Positions 24,839 to 34,287 of a DNA stretch of 64,000 nt are shown here, one piece after another. The translations under genes and the position numbers were made by a program. The notes beneath the pieces were generated by a model. It saw only the letters and a program-made list of their open reading frames with translations, was not told the DNA's origin and made no database searches. Source of the stretch: Mucilaginibacter sp. PAMB04168 (GTDB lineage Bacteria; Bacteroidota; Bacteroidia; Sphingobacteriales; Sphingobacteriaceae); the NCBI RefSeq assembly GCF_039634365.2, contig NZ_CP155079.2, forward strand, positions 62,001 through 126,000, written 5' to 3'. Numbering within the stretch: the stretch's first letter is position 1; each line of letters opens with the position of its first letter.

Positions 24839-27800
24839 ATGAGTTTATCCTCAGTAAGTATAAAACGGCCGGTACTGGCCACGGTAATGTCGGTCATTAT
24901 TGTGGTGTTTGGGGTCATAGGCTATAAGTTTTTAGGTATACGCGATTTCCCGTCCGTAGATCCTCCCATTGTTAGTGTAAGTACCAGCTACTCGGGTGCT
25001 AATGCTGATGTTATTGAGTCGCAGATTACCGAGCCGCTCGAAAAGGCCATTAATGGCGTACAGGGCATCCGTAATATTTCATCAACCAGTTCGGTTGGTT
25101 CAAGTAACATTACGGTAGAGTTTAACCTCGATGCCGACCTTGAAACAGCAGCGAACGACGTGCGTGATAAGGTATCGCAGGCACAGCGCCAGCTACCGCA
25201 AGATATTAATGCCCCGCCGGTAGTGAGCAAGGCCGATGCCAATGCCGATAACATTATTACCCTTACCGTAAGCAGTAACACCCGTAACATTACGCAGATA
25301 AATGATTATGCTGAGAACGTATTACAGGAAGCTCTGCAAACCATACCAGGGGTAAGCGCCATCAACCTGCAGGGGCAGCGCCAGTATGCTATGCGCTTGT
25401 GGATTGATCCTAACAAGCTATCGGCCTTAAGCCTTACCGCTTCAGACATCAGTGCCGCACTGGCTCAGGAAAACGTGGAACTGCCTGCGGGTAAAATTGA
25501 GGGTAACAATACCGAGGTAACCGTACGCGCCCTGGGTAAACTGGTAACCGAGCAAGATTTTAATAACCTCATTATCCGGTCGGATAGTAACCGTGTTATT
25601 CGCCTGAGCGATGTGGGTTATGCCGTTTTAGGTTCGGCCAATGAGCAAACTGCTTTTAAGGAATCGGGCGTACCACAGGTGGGTTTGGCTGTTATACCGC
25701 AGCCTGGCGCTAATTACGTACAAATAGCCAAAGACTTTTACAAACGCCTGGAGCAGGTAAAAAAAGATTTGCCGCCCGATATTCAGGTACAGGTGGCGCT
25801 GGATAATACCCGTTTCATTAATCAATCGATAGAGGAGGTGGAAGAAACGCTGATTATTTCTTTCGTACTGGTGGTAATCATCATTTACCTTTTCTTCCGC
25901 GACTGGCTCATTGCTTTCCGTCCGCTGATAGATATTCCGGTATCATTGATCGGGGCATTTTTTATCATGTATGTATGTGGCTTCTCTATCAATATTCTTA
26001 CCCTGCTGGGCATTGTACTGGCAACAGGATTAGTGGTGGATGACGGTATCGTTGTGACAGAAAATATCTACAAGAAAATAGAGGAGGGCATGCCAATACG
26101 CAAGGCTGCTTTTGAGGGTTCGGCCGAGATATTTTTTGCGGTAATATCTACATCGGTAACGTTAGCTGCAGTGTTTTTACCCATTGTGTTTTTGCAAGGA
26201 TTTACCGGAAGGCTGTTTCGCGAGTTTGCGGTTGTAGTGGCAGGCGCGGTATTAATATCAGCCTTTGTTTCACTGTCCTTAACACCAATGCTGAACGTAA
26301 AACTGGTGCGCAAAAACCACAAAAAGTCGGCTTTTTATGAAAAAACTGAGCCGTTTTTTGTGCGTATGAACACAGCCTACACCGAAACGCTGATTACGTT
26401 CATGAAACGTAAATGGGTATCGGTAGTGATACTGGTTGTTTCTATTGTGCTGGTTGGCGTGCTGGTAAAAGTAATCCCTTCAGAACTTGCCCCGTTGGAT
26501 GACCGCAGCTTATTGCGTTACACCGCAACGGCATCAGAAGGTGCTACCTACGAGTACATGACCAAGTACATGGACAAGGTATCTCAACTGGTGGAAGATT
26601 CTATTCCGGAAGCAAAAATTAATATCGAGATCGTATCGCCGGGCTTTGGTGGGGCGGGCTCAACCAACTCCGGCTTTGGCCGTATAGGCTTGGTTGCACC
26701 TGATGAACGTACCCGAACACAGGCCCAGATTGCTGACTGGCTCAACGCCAAGCTCAAACGTATGCCCGATGCACGGGCCCTGGTTGTGCAGGAGCAAACC
26801 ATAAGCGGTGGTGGTAGCGGAGCGCGTACATCACTACCGGTACAGTTCGTAATTCAGAATCAGGATTTTGAAAAAATACGTAAGGTACTGCCCGAGTTCT
26901 TCTCTGAGGTGAGCAAAAGCCCGGTATTCTCCAGCTCCGATGTGAACTTGAAATTTACCAAGCCCGAGTTGCGCATAACTACTGACCGCGACCGTGCACG
27001 GGATTTGGGTGTATCGGTAGCGGCTATTTCGCAAACCTTGCAGCTTTATTATAGTGCCGGCCGTTTAGATTATTTTTTAATGAGCGGTAAGCAATACCAG
27101 GTGATTGCACAGGTTGATCGCGCCAACCGCGATCAACCGCTTGACCTGAAATCGGTTTATGTGCGTAGTGATAAGGGCACCCTGGTGCAGCTTGACAACG
27201 TGGTTAAGGTTGAAGAAAGTGCGGCTCCACCGGCCATTTATCACTTTAACCGTTATAAGTCGGCCACGGTGCAGGCAGGCTTAGCCCCCGGCTATACTAT
27301 TGGCGATGGCATTGATGAAATGCAGCGCATATCAAATAAAATGCTCGATCCAAGCTTTAGTACCGCCCTGAGCGGCCCCTCACGTGACTATGCCGAAAGC
27401 TCGTCTAATATCCTTTTCGCATTTGGCTTTGCGCTGTTATTGATATATCTGGTACTCGCCGCACAATTTGAGAGTTTTATGGACCCGGTAATTGTGATGC
27501 TTACCGTACCGTTGGCTATTGCCGGTGCCTTTGTATCGCTTTGGCTGTTTAACCAAACGCTCAACATTTTTAGTGAGATTGGTATGATTACCTTAGTAGG
27601 GTTGGTAACCAAAAATGGTATTTTGATTGTGGAGTTTGCCAACCAGCGTATGGAGCAGGGTCTGGCCAAATATGAGGCTGTTGTTGAAGCGGCTACCGCT
27701 CGTTTGCGCCCCATCCTCATGACCAGCTTGGCCGTGGTGTTGGGTGCGGTGCCTATTGCATTTGCGTTAGGAGCAGGTGCAAAAAGCCGTGTATCATTAG

Positions 27801-27961
27801 GTATTGTAATTATGGGCGGTATGATGTTCTCGCTCATACTCACGCTTTATGTAATACCTATGATGTATGTATTGCTGGCTTCCAAAACCCGGCATAACCC
27901 CGACGAAGAAATTGAGGAAGAAGAACCTAAAAAAGAACCTTTATTAATTGAAAACCTGTAA
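24839..27961 (+). CDS. RND (HAE1/AcrB-type) efflux pump
   Basis: 1040 residues with 12 TM helices and two large periplasmic loops. The start SIKRPVLATVMSVIIVVFGVIGY is typical. The proton-relay Asp pair is in ATGLVVDDGIVVTENIY, near residue 400. It is a trimeric inner-membrane proton-driven pump for drugs or toxic metabolites, working with the flanking adaptor and the TolC-like protein. No local regulator gene is present. Confidence 0.97.
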   Translation: MSLSSVSIKRPVLATVMSVIIVVFGVIGYKFLGIRDFPSVDPPIVSVSTSYSGANADVIESQITEPLEKAINGVQGIRNISSTSSVGSSNITVEFNLDADLETAANDVRDKVSQAQRQLPQDINAPPVVSKADANADNIITLTVSSNTRNITQINDYAENVLQEALQTIPGVSAINLQGQRQYAMRLWIDPNKLSALSLTASDISAALAQENVELPAGKIEGNNTEVTVRALGKLVTEQDFNNLIIRSDSNRVIRLSDVGYAVLGSANEQTAFKESGVPQVGLAVIPQPGANYVQIAKDFYKRLEQVKKDLPPDIQVQVALDNTRFINQSIEEVEETLIISFVLVVIIIYLFFRDWLIAFRPLIDIPVSLIGAFFIMYVCGFSINILTLLGIVLATGLVVDDGIVVTENIYKKIEEGMPIRKAAFEGSAEIFFAVISTSVTLAAVFLPIVFLQGFTGRLFREFAVVVAGAVLISAFVSLSLTPMLNVKLVRKNHKKSAFYEKTEPFFVRMNTAYTETLITFMKRKWVSVVILVVSIVLVGVLVKVIPSELAPLDDRSLLRYTATASEGATYEYMTKYMDKVSQLVEDSIPEAKINIEIVSPGFGGAGSTNSGFGRIGLVAPDERTRTQAQIADWLNAKLKRMPDARALVVQEQTISGGGSGARTSLPVQFVIQNQDFEKIRKVLPEFFSEVSKSPVFSSSDVNLKFTKPELRITTDRDRARDLGVSVAAISQTLQLYYSAGRLDYFLMSGKQYQVIAQVDRANRDQPLDLKSVYVRSDKGTLVQLDNVVKVEESAAPPAIYHFNRYKSATVQAGLAPGYTIGDGIDEMQRISNKMLDPSFSTALSGPSRDYAESSSNILFAFGFALLLIYLVLAAQFESFMDPVIVMLTVPLAIAGAFVSLWLFNQTLNIFSEIGMITLVGLVTKNGILIVEFANQRMEQGLAKYEAVVEAATARLRPILMTSLAVVLGAVPIAFALGAGAKSRVSLGIVIMGGMMFSLILTLYVIPMMYVLLASKTRHNPDEEIEEEEPKKEPLLIENL

Positions 27962-27968
27962 GCAACAA

Positions 27969-29303
27969 ATGAGTATAAGGAAAGTAATATACCTTGTTAT
28001 GGGATGCTTTATAGGAATCAACACTGTAAATGCACAAGATAACAAGGTGCCCAATGCACCCGTTTTAACGTTACGTGAGGCGGTTGAAATTGCGCTTCAA
28101 AACAATTATGACATACGGCTGTCCAGAAACACATCAACTATAGCCAGTAACAATGTTACCTTAGGTAATGCAGGCATATTGCCAAGTGTTTCGGGTAACT
28201 ATACGGCAAGCAATAGTATACAAAGTACCACCCAAACCCGGTCCGACAGTACGGTTAACCAAATAACCAGGGCTAACAACACCGGCAGCAACTATGGTGT
28301 AAGCCTTAACTGGACCATTTTTGACGGCTTTAACATGTTTGCCACTTATGATGCCTTAAAAGAGCGCAACAAATTAGGGCAGATCCGTTTGCAGGATACC
28401 ATCCAGCGCACGGTGGCCGGCCTTGTGAACACTTACTTTGACCTCATTAATCAGCAAAAGCAAATTGAGGCTTTACAAAGTGTAATTGCTATATCGCGTA
28501 CACAGCTTCGCTATGCTAACGATCGGTTCCAGGTAGGCCGTGTTGCCCGGCTGGATGTATACAACGCTCAGGTGGCTTTAAATACCGATACAGCAGCCCT
28601 TATAGCACAGCAGCAAACGTTTAAGGCCAGTAAGATAGAATTGAACCGCATTATGTCTCGCGATCCTCAAACTGAGTTTAACGTGGCCGACACGATTGTG
28701 GTAGATGATAAACTGATTTTGGCTAACATCATCAATCAGGCACAAACTCAAAACCCGGCTATCCTTTCGGCAAACATAAGCCAGCGGTTGTCGGAGCTTA
28801 CATTAAAACAGGTACGGTCTACCCGCTACCCGCAGGTATCAGTTAATACAGGCTATGTGTGGAGCAATAGTACTAACCCGGCTGGCTTTGCCCGTGTGCA
28901 GCGGTCTAACGGCTTAAACTATGGTTTGGCAGCTACTATTAACATATTCGACGGCTTTAACCAATGGCGGCGCGAGCGCAATGCTAAATTACAGATAGAT
29001 AATTCGAAACTTAATGCCGAGCAAACACGTATAGAGGTCGAAGCGCAGATTTCCAACTTGTTCAGCAGCTACCTTTCGGGTCTGCAACTGATCAAAATTG
29101 GTCAATCGAGTGTTGAGTTGGCGCGTAAAAGCCTCGACATTTCTCTGGAGAAATACAGACTGGGTACCATTACCCCTTTAGAGATACGCGAAGCACAGCG
29201 CAACTACCTGGATGCACAGGCTGTGTTTTATAATGCCCAGTATCAATCTAAAGTAGCCGAAACTACGTTAAAGCAAATAACAGGCAGTATAAACATCCAG
29301 TAA
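27969..29303 (+). CDS. TolC-family outer-membrane channel of the RND system
   Basis: 444 residues from the ATG at 27969. A signal peptide (VIYLVMGCFIGINTVNAQ) is followed by two outer-membrane efflux repeats with coiled-coil helices (LTLREAVEIALQNNYDIRLSR; LGTITPLEIREAQRNYLDAQ). It completes the tripartite RND pump. A TTG at 27948 overlapping the pump gene would also be in frame, but the ATG gives a normal signal peptide. Confidence 0.94.
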   Translation: MSIRKVIYLVMGCFIGINTVNAQDNKVPNAPVLTLREAVEIALQNNYDIRLSRNTSTIASNNVTLGNAGILPSVSGNYTASNSIQSTTQTRSDSTVNQITRANNTGSNYGVSLNWTIFDGFNMFATYDALKERNKLGQIRLQDTIQRTVAGLVNTYFDLINQQKQIEALQSVIAISRTQLRYANDRFQVGRVARLDVYNAQVALNTDTAALIAQQQTFKASKIELNRIMSRDPQTEFNVADTIVVDDKLILANIINQAQTQNPAILSANISQRLSELTLKQVRSTRYPQVSVNTGYVWSNSTNPAGFARVQRSNGLNYGLAATINIFDGFNQWRRERNAKLQIDNSKLNAEQTRIEVEAQISNLFSSYLSGLQLIKIGQSSVELARKSLDISLEKYRLGTITPLEIREAQRNYLDAQAVFYNAQYQSKVAETTLKQITGSINIQ

Positions 29304-29340
29304 ATTGTTTACGGTTGTTTTTTTTATAAGGTTAAAAGCC

Positions 29341-29348
29341 TAAATTTG
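29341..29348 (+). promoter_or_regulatory. -7 promoter box (TAAATTTG) before the receiver gene
   Basis: Matches TAnnTTTG, with TTG at 29315-29317, 23 bases upstream. It ends 6 bases before the ATG at 29355, so the leader would be nearly absent. Confidence 0.4.
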
Positions 29349-29354
29349 AACGTA

Positions 29355-29738
29355 ATGTATAGTGGCTTTAAAACATGTTTGCTCATTGACGATAATTACA
29401 TAGATAATTTCGTTACCCGCAGAATACTGGAATCCAGTCATTTTGCTGAAACTATTATTGTACAGCAATCGGCCACTGATGCAATCACTGCTATAAGGGA
29501 AGGCTCTTTAAAGCCCGATGTAATATTTCTGGATTTGCGCATGCCTTTAATGAACGGGTTTGAGTTTTTGCAGGAGTATGATAAGCTGAAGGAGCAGGAT
29601 AAAACTGCCGCTAAAATTTTCATGCTTTCTTCCTCACTTGACCCTGTTGACGTTAAGCGTTCTGATCAAAATAAATACATTACACAGTTTATACACAAAC
29701 CTCTTACCCAAAAAATTCTGGACGGACTGACTGCATGA
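29355..29738 (+). CDS. Stand-alone response-regulator receiver protein
   Basis: 127 residues, a single receiver domain without output. The acidic pair is in CLLIDDNYIDNFV, the phosphoacceptor Asp in VIFLDLRMPLMNGFEF, and the conserved Lys in QFIHKPLT. Single-domain receivers relay phosphate or act by protein contact. It overlaps the following sugar-kinase gene by 4 bases (ATGA), so the two are coupled. No partner kinase is adjacent; the histidine kinase at 8700 is a possible distant partner. Confidence 0.92.
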   Translation: MYSGFKTCLLIDDNYIDNFVTRRILESSHFAETIIVQQSATDAITAIREGSLKPDVIFLDLRMPLMNGFEFLQEYDKLKEQDKTAAKIFMLSSSLDPVDVKRSDQNKYITQFIHKPLTQKILDGLTA

Positions 29739-30595
29739 TATTAGTTGCCGATAGCGGATCTTCTAAAACCGATTGGGTGCTGGCGTCAGATAAACAAAAG
29801 CCGGTTAAGTTTAGTACAGGAGGGTTAAATCCTTATTTTTTATCTGAAAAGGAAATCATTAAAATCATTCAGGATGAAGCCCCTGTGATGGTGAACCATT
29901 TTCCTTTAATTGAAGAAATTTACTTCTTTGGCGCCGGCTGTTCCAGCCCCGACAGGCGCGAAATGGTTTCTAATGCCCTTTCACAGATTTTCCCCCGGGC
30001 GTTTATCAGTGTTGATAGCGATTTGCTGGGATCGGCATATGCCACCTGTGGCCACCGCAAAGGGATAGTTTGCGTGTTGGGTACCGGTTCAAATATCTCT
30101 TTTTTTGATGGCGAAGATATAACAGTGGGCAAACACGGTTTGGGTTATATACTGGGTGATGAAGGTTCGGGTACTTGGTTTGGCAAGGCGCTGGTAACAC
30201 ATTACATGTATGGTAATATGCCAGCCGATGTGTACAGCCGTTTTAAAAACACATTTAACCTTACCAAAGACGATGTGATTAACAATGTATACTTGAAACG
30301 TGGTGCTAACTCTTACCTGGCTTCGTTTGCACGTTTTTTAACCGATATTAAACACACCGATTACGGCCGGCAGCTTATACGCCAGGGCATGTTAGAGTTT
30401 ATTGAAACCAACGTTAAATCATACACCGAATACCACCAGTATACCTGCCATTTTGTGGGATCTATTGCCTACTTTTTTGGCGATGAGCTAAAAGAGTTGT
30501 GCGCCGAAAATGGAGTATCGGTAGGCAAAGTTATCAGGCACCCTATTGATGACCTGCTCGCGTTTATTTTAGAGCGTAATCAAACGCAAGCCTAG
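29735..30595 (+). CDS. BadF/BadG-family kinase, N-acetylglucosamine-kinase-like
   Basis: 286 residues with the actin-like ATPase fold. The phosphate-1 motif is LVADSGSSKTDWVL at the N-terminus and the phosphate-2 motif is VLGTGSNISFF with the following GYILGDEGSG. This is the pattern of eukaryote-like N-acetylglucosamine kinases in Bacteroidota, which phosphorylate amino sugars recovered from cell wall or chitin. It is coupled to the receiver gene and ends at a shared terminator facing polA. Confidence 0.88.
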   Translation: MILVADSGSSKTDWVLASDKQKPVKFSTGGLNPYFLSEKEIIKIIQDEAPVMVNHFPLIEEIYFFGAGCSSPDRREMVSNALSQIFPRAFISVDSDLLGSAYATCGHRKGIVCVLGTGSNISFFDGEDITVGKHGLGYILGDEGSGTWFGKALVTHYMYGNMPADVYSRFKNTFNLTKDDVINNVYLKRGANSYLASFARFLTDIKHTDYGRQLIRQGMLEFIETNVKSYTEYHQYTCHFVGSIAYFFGDELKELCAENGVSVGKVIRHPIDDLLAFILERNQTQA

Positions 30596-30599
30596 TAAC

Positions 30600-30629
30600 A
30601 AAAACGCCTGCTTATAGCAGGCGTTTTTG
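30600..30629. terminator. Bidirectional terminator between the kinase gene and polA
   Basis: AAAAACGCCTGC and GCAGGCGTTTTT perfect arms with a short TTATA-centred loop, with A/T runs on both sides. Confidence 0.85.
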
Positions 30630-30643
30630 TTTAAACTATAATC

Positions 30644-33457
30644 TTAATGCGCTTCGAGCCAGTTGGAGCCGGTTCCCATTTCTACCATGATGGGCACCTC
30701 GGTTTTGATGGCACTTTTCATGTGATGAGCAATAATGGGTTTAACGGTTTCTAATTCGTGTTTGGGTACATCAAACACCAACTCATCATGCACCTGCATG
30801 GTCATGCGGGTATCCAGTTTTTTGGCTTTAAACTCCCGGTGGATGTTGATCATGGCTATCTTAATCATATCGGCAGCCGAGCCCTGTATAGGGGCATTAA
30901 TGGCGTTTCGCTCGGCAAAGCCGCGTACGGTTGCATTGGCCGAGTTTATATCGCGCAGGTAACGGCGGCGACCCATCAGCGTTTTCACATAGCCGTTTTC
31001 GCGGGCAAAGTTCATGGTATCGCTCATGTAGTTTTTGATGCCGGCATACTGCACAAAGTACTGCTCAATAATATCATTAGCCTCTTTACGCGGAATACCC
31101 AAGCTTTGTGATAAGCCAAATGACGACTGCCCGTATATGATACCAAAGTTTACGGCCTTGGCATTACGGCGCTGATCGCTTGTTACTTCTTCCAGCGGTA
31201 CGCCGTATACATTGGCCGCCGTAGCGGTGTGAATGTCCAGGTTCTTGGCAAAGGCATCCAACATATTAGGGTCCTGGCTTATTTCAGCAATAATGCGTAG
31301 CTCAATCTGAGAGTAATCTGCCGATAGCAGGATGTGGTTTTCATCCCTCGGTATAAAAGCCTTCCGCACCTCGCGGCCACGCTCGGTACGTATCGGGATA
31401 TTTTGCAGGTTAGGGTTTTGCGAGCTTAAACGTCCTGTTGCGGCCACGGCCTGGTTATAATTCGTGTGTATGCGGCCGGTTTTTGGATTCACCATAAGTG
31501 GCAGTGCATCCACATAGGTAGATTTTAATTTCAGCAGCTGGCGGAAATCCAATATATCGCGCACAATATCACTTTTGCTGGCCAGCGCCAGCAGCACATC
31601 CTCACCGGTTTGGTATTGGCCGGTTTTGGTCTTCTTGGCCTTAGGATCCAGCATGAGTTTTTCGAACAACACCTCTCCCAGTTGTTTTGGAGATGAAATA
31701 TTGAACTTTACGCCTGCCTTCTCATAAACGGTTTGTTCAAGCCGGTTTATGTCTGTTTCCAGTTCTTTTGATATATCTTTAAGAGTGTTTTCATCTATGC
31801 GCACACCTTCAAATTCCACATCGGCCAGTACGTAGATGAGCGGGTGCTCAATTTTGTTAACTAAATCTTCGGCTTCAACGGCCTGTAATTTAGGCTCAAA
31901 TACCGCCTTAAGCTGCAAAGTTACATCGGCATCTTCACCTGCGTAATCCTTTACTTTCTCCACCGGTACATCGCGCATGGTTAGCTGGTTCTTGCCTTTG
32001 GGGCCAATCAACTCGGTGATGGATACCGGCGTGTAACCCAGGTAATTTTCAGAGAGGATATCCATGTTGTGGCGGGTATCCGGATCCAGAATATAGTGGG
32101 CCATCATGGTATCAAACAGCTGACCTTTTACTTCAATGTCATACCACTTCAACACCAGTATATCATACTTTACGTTCTGGCCTACTTTTCCAATAGCTTC
32201 GTTCTCGAGCACTGGTTTAAACTCGTGGGCGATAGCCTTAGCTTCCTCGTATGTTGCCGGTACCGGTATATACCAGGCCTCGCCAGGTTTAATGGCAAAT
32301 GATAAGCCAACCAACTCGCAATTATTTGCATCAATACCGGTGGTTTCGGTATCAAAGGTAATTTCGGTTTGCTGTAACAACAGGGCAAGCAGCTCGGCGC
32401 GTTGTTCGGCGGTTTCTACCAGGTGATAATCGTGTGGTACGTTGTTAATATTTTTGGCAGGCAATTGTACTTCAGGCTCGGCTATATCGGTCACATCAAC
32501 GGCTAGGGTACGTACGGTACCTGCCACTGGGTTTCCAAACAAATCCTGCTGGCCATTAGGTGATGCTTTGTATTCGGTAATGCTGAAATCGTCGCTAAAT
32601 ACGCGGCGGCCCAGCGTACGGAATTCCAATTCGGCAAAAAGCGGCTCCAGCAATTCGCGACTCGGACCACATAGTTCCAATCCGGCTTCATCCAGTTCAA
32701 CCGGCGCATCCAGTATAATGGTTGCCAGCTTTTTAGACATGATACCTTGCTCCGCGAAGTTTTCAACGTTTTCGCGCAACTTGCCTTTTAATTCGTGGCT
32801 ATTTTTAATGATGTTTTCAACCGAACCATATTGCTTTATTAATGATTTAGCGGTTTTTTCGCCTATACCCGGTATTCCTGGAATGTTATCAACGGCATCT
32901 CCCCATAAGCCTAAAATATCAATTACCTGGCAAACATCCTCAACCTCCCACTTCTCTTTTACCTCTTTAACCCCCAATATTTCCATATCGTTACCCATGC
33001 GGGCCGGTTTGTAAATAAAGATGTTGGGTGACACCAGCTGGGCAAAATCTTTATCGGGCGTCATGCAATAAACCTGGTATCCGCGCTGCTCGGCCTTTTT
33101 GGCCAGCGTGCCAATAATGTCATCGGCCTCAAAACCATCAGAGGTAATAACAGGGATATTAAAGCCCAGAATCAACTTTATAACGTAAGGCATCGCCATA
33201 GAGAGATCCTCCGGCATGGCCTGGCGGTGTGCTTTATAATCGGTAAAATCGGTATGCCGTTCAGTAGGGGCATCGGTATCAAACACTACGGCCATGTGTG
33301 TAGGTTTCTCCTTGCGTATCACATCTAACAGGGTATTGGTAAAGCCCATTACGGCCGACGTATTTAAGCCCCCCGACGTAAAGCGCGGGTTTTTGCTCAA
33401 TGCAAAATGTGCCCGGTACATCAGGGCCATGCCGTCTAACAAGAATAATTTCTTCAT
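30644..33457 (-). CDS. polA: DNA polymerase I
   Basis: 937 residues with all three domains. The 5' nuclease is at 1-290 (LLDGMALMYRAHFAL; IPGIPGIGEKTAKSLI), the 3'-5' proofreading domain at about 330-530 (ITFDTETTGID is intact), and the polymerase at 540-937 with motif A LLSADYSQIELRIIAE, motif B RRNAKAVNFGIIYG and motif C MQVHDELVFD. It fills gaps in repair and removes Okazaki primers. It is monocistronic and converges with the sugar-kinase gene. Confidence 0.98.
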   Translation of the reverse strand: MKKLFLLDGMALMYRAHFALSKNPRFTSGGLNTSAVMGFTNTLLDVIRKEKPTHMAVVFDTDAPTERHTDFTDYKAHRQAMPEDLSMAMPYVIKLILGFNIPVITSDGFEADDIIGTLAKKAEQRGYQVYCMTPDKDFAQLVSPNIFIYKPARMGNDMEILGVKEVKEKWEVEDVCQVIDILGLWGDAVDNIPGIPGIGEKTAKSLIKQYGSVENIIKNSHELKGKLRENVENFAEQGIMSKKLATIILDAPVELDEAGLELCGPSRELLEPLFAELEFRTLGRRVFSDDFSITEYKASPNGQQDLFGNPVAGTVRTLAVDVTDIAEPEVQLPAKNINNVPHDYHLVETAEQRAELLALLLQQTEITFDTETTGIDANNCELVGLSFAIKPGEAWYIPVPATYEEAKAIAHEFKPVLENEAIGKVGQNVKYDILVLKWYDIEVKGQLFDTMMAHYILDPDTRHNMDILSENYLGYTPVSITELIGPKGKNQLTMRDVPVEKVKDYAGEDADVTLQLKAVFEPKLQAVEAEDLVNKIEHPLIYVLADVEFEGVRIDENTLKDISKELETDINRLEQTVYEKAGVKFNISSPKQLGEVLFEKLMLDPKAKKTKTGQYQTGEDVLLALASKSDIVRDILDFRQLLKLKSTYVDALPLMVNPKTGRIHTNYNQAVAATGRLSSQNPNLQNIPIRTERGREVRKAFIPRDENHILLSADYSQIELRIIAEISQDPNMLDAFAKNLDIHTATAANVYGVPLEEVTSDQRRNAKAVNFGIIYGQSSFGLSQSLGIPRKEANDIIEQYFVQYAGIKNYMSDTMNFARENGYVKTLMGRRRYLRDINSANATVRGFAERNAINAPIQGSAADMIKIAMINIHREFKAKKLDTRMTMQVHDELVFDVPKHELETVKPIIAHHMKSAIKTEVPIMVEMGTGSNWLEAH

Positions 33458-33458
33458 T

Positions 33459-33492
33459 GATCAGAATTTACAGGATTAAGAATTATCAGAAT
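33459..33492. repeat. AT-rich intergenic element (ATCAGAATTTACAGGATTAA)
   Basis: The stretch after the polA start reads as the ATCAGAATTTACAGGATTAAG...ATCAGAATA type of sequence. I recall similar dispersed intergenic pieces in Sphingobacteria. Only one copy is seen here; the remainder of 33458-33613 is featureless. Confidence 0.35.
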
Positions 33493-33613
33493 ATGGCAAC
33501 TATAAATCCTTTAGCACAAAAATAGAATTTAAGCTTAAAGCTGTTATGTAAATACAACATACTTTACTGAATTCTGAAAATTATAAAATTAAGTGAATTT
33601 AGATTTAAAACAC

Positions 33614-34189
33614 TTACTTAAACGCGCACCCCACCACATGATCATTAACCATGCCGGTAGCCTGCATGTGAGCGTAACAAATAGTGGTGCCAAAAAACTT
33701 AAAACCACGCTTTTTCATGTCTTTGCTGATGGCATCAGATATTTCTGTACGGGCCGGAACTGTGCCGGGCTGGTTGTTGATGGGCTTGCCATTAGGCATA
33801 AAGCTGTACAGGTATTGATCAAAAGAACCGAACTCTTTTTGGACCGCAATAAAGAGTTGTGCATTGGTAATGGTGGATGCAATTTTTAGACGGTTACGAA
33901 TGATGCCCTCGTCCTGCATCAGGCGTTCCACATCATCAGCACCCATAGCGGCAACTTTTTGAACATCAAAATTGGCAAAAGCGCGGCGGTAGTTATCACG
34001 GCGGCGCAAAATGGTGATCCAGCTTAAACCGGCCTGTGCCGATTCAAGTACCAGAAACTCAAATAATACTTTATCATCATGCACTTCCTTGCCCCACTCT
34101 TCATCATGGTATTTCATGTAAAGCGGGTCGGTTCCGCACCAGGAGCAGCGTTTAATGGGTTGGTGTTGATTATTGGATGTTGCGTGCAT
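33614..34189 (-). CDS. tag: DNA-3-methyladenine glycosylase I
   Basis: 191 residues from the ATG at 34189. The signature RCSWCGTDPLYMKYHDEEWG holds the first zinc Cys, and the C-terminal ICYAHMQATGMVNDHVVGC carries the other zinc ligands. It removes 3-methyladenine from alkylated DNA as the first base-excision step. The longer ORF start at 34240 would add a hydrophobic stretch not seen in the family and is rejected. The alkyltransferase-like gene at 36408 is another alkylation-related gene nearby. Confidence 0.95.
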   Translation of the reverse strand: MHATSNNQHQPIKRCSWCGTDPLYMKYHDEEWGKEVHDDKVLFEFLVLESAQAGLSWITILRRRDNYRRAFANFDVQKVAAMGADDVERLMQDEGIIRNRLKIASTITNAQLFIAVQKEFGSFDQYLYSFMPNGKPINNQPGTVPARTEISDAISKDMKKRGFKFFGTTICYAHMQATGMVNDHVVGCAFK

Positions 34190-34243
34190 AAACAGCGTGA
34201 AAGGTAGGTTGCAAATTGCTAAAATTTTTATCAAAAACAAAAA

Positions 34244-34269
34244 AGGCAGCTCTTTTTAGAACTGCCTTA
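34244..34269 (-). terminator. Terminator of the SDR gene
   Basis: AAGGCAG(T/C)TCT arms pairing around AAAAAG on the minus strand, followed by six Ts. Confidence 0.7.
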
Positions 34270-34287
34270 TGAATGGATATTTTAAGA

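Noticed and set aside
32442..33014. 190-residue plus-strand ORF inside polA
   Set aside because: Antisense to conserved polA sequence; Ser-rich low-complexity translation typical of shadows.
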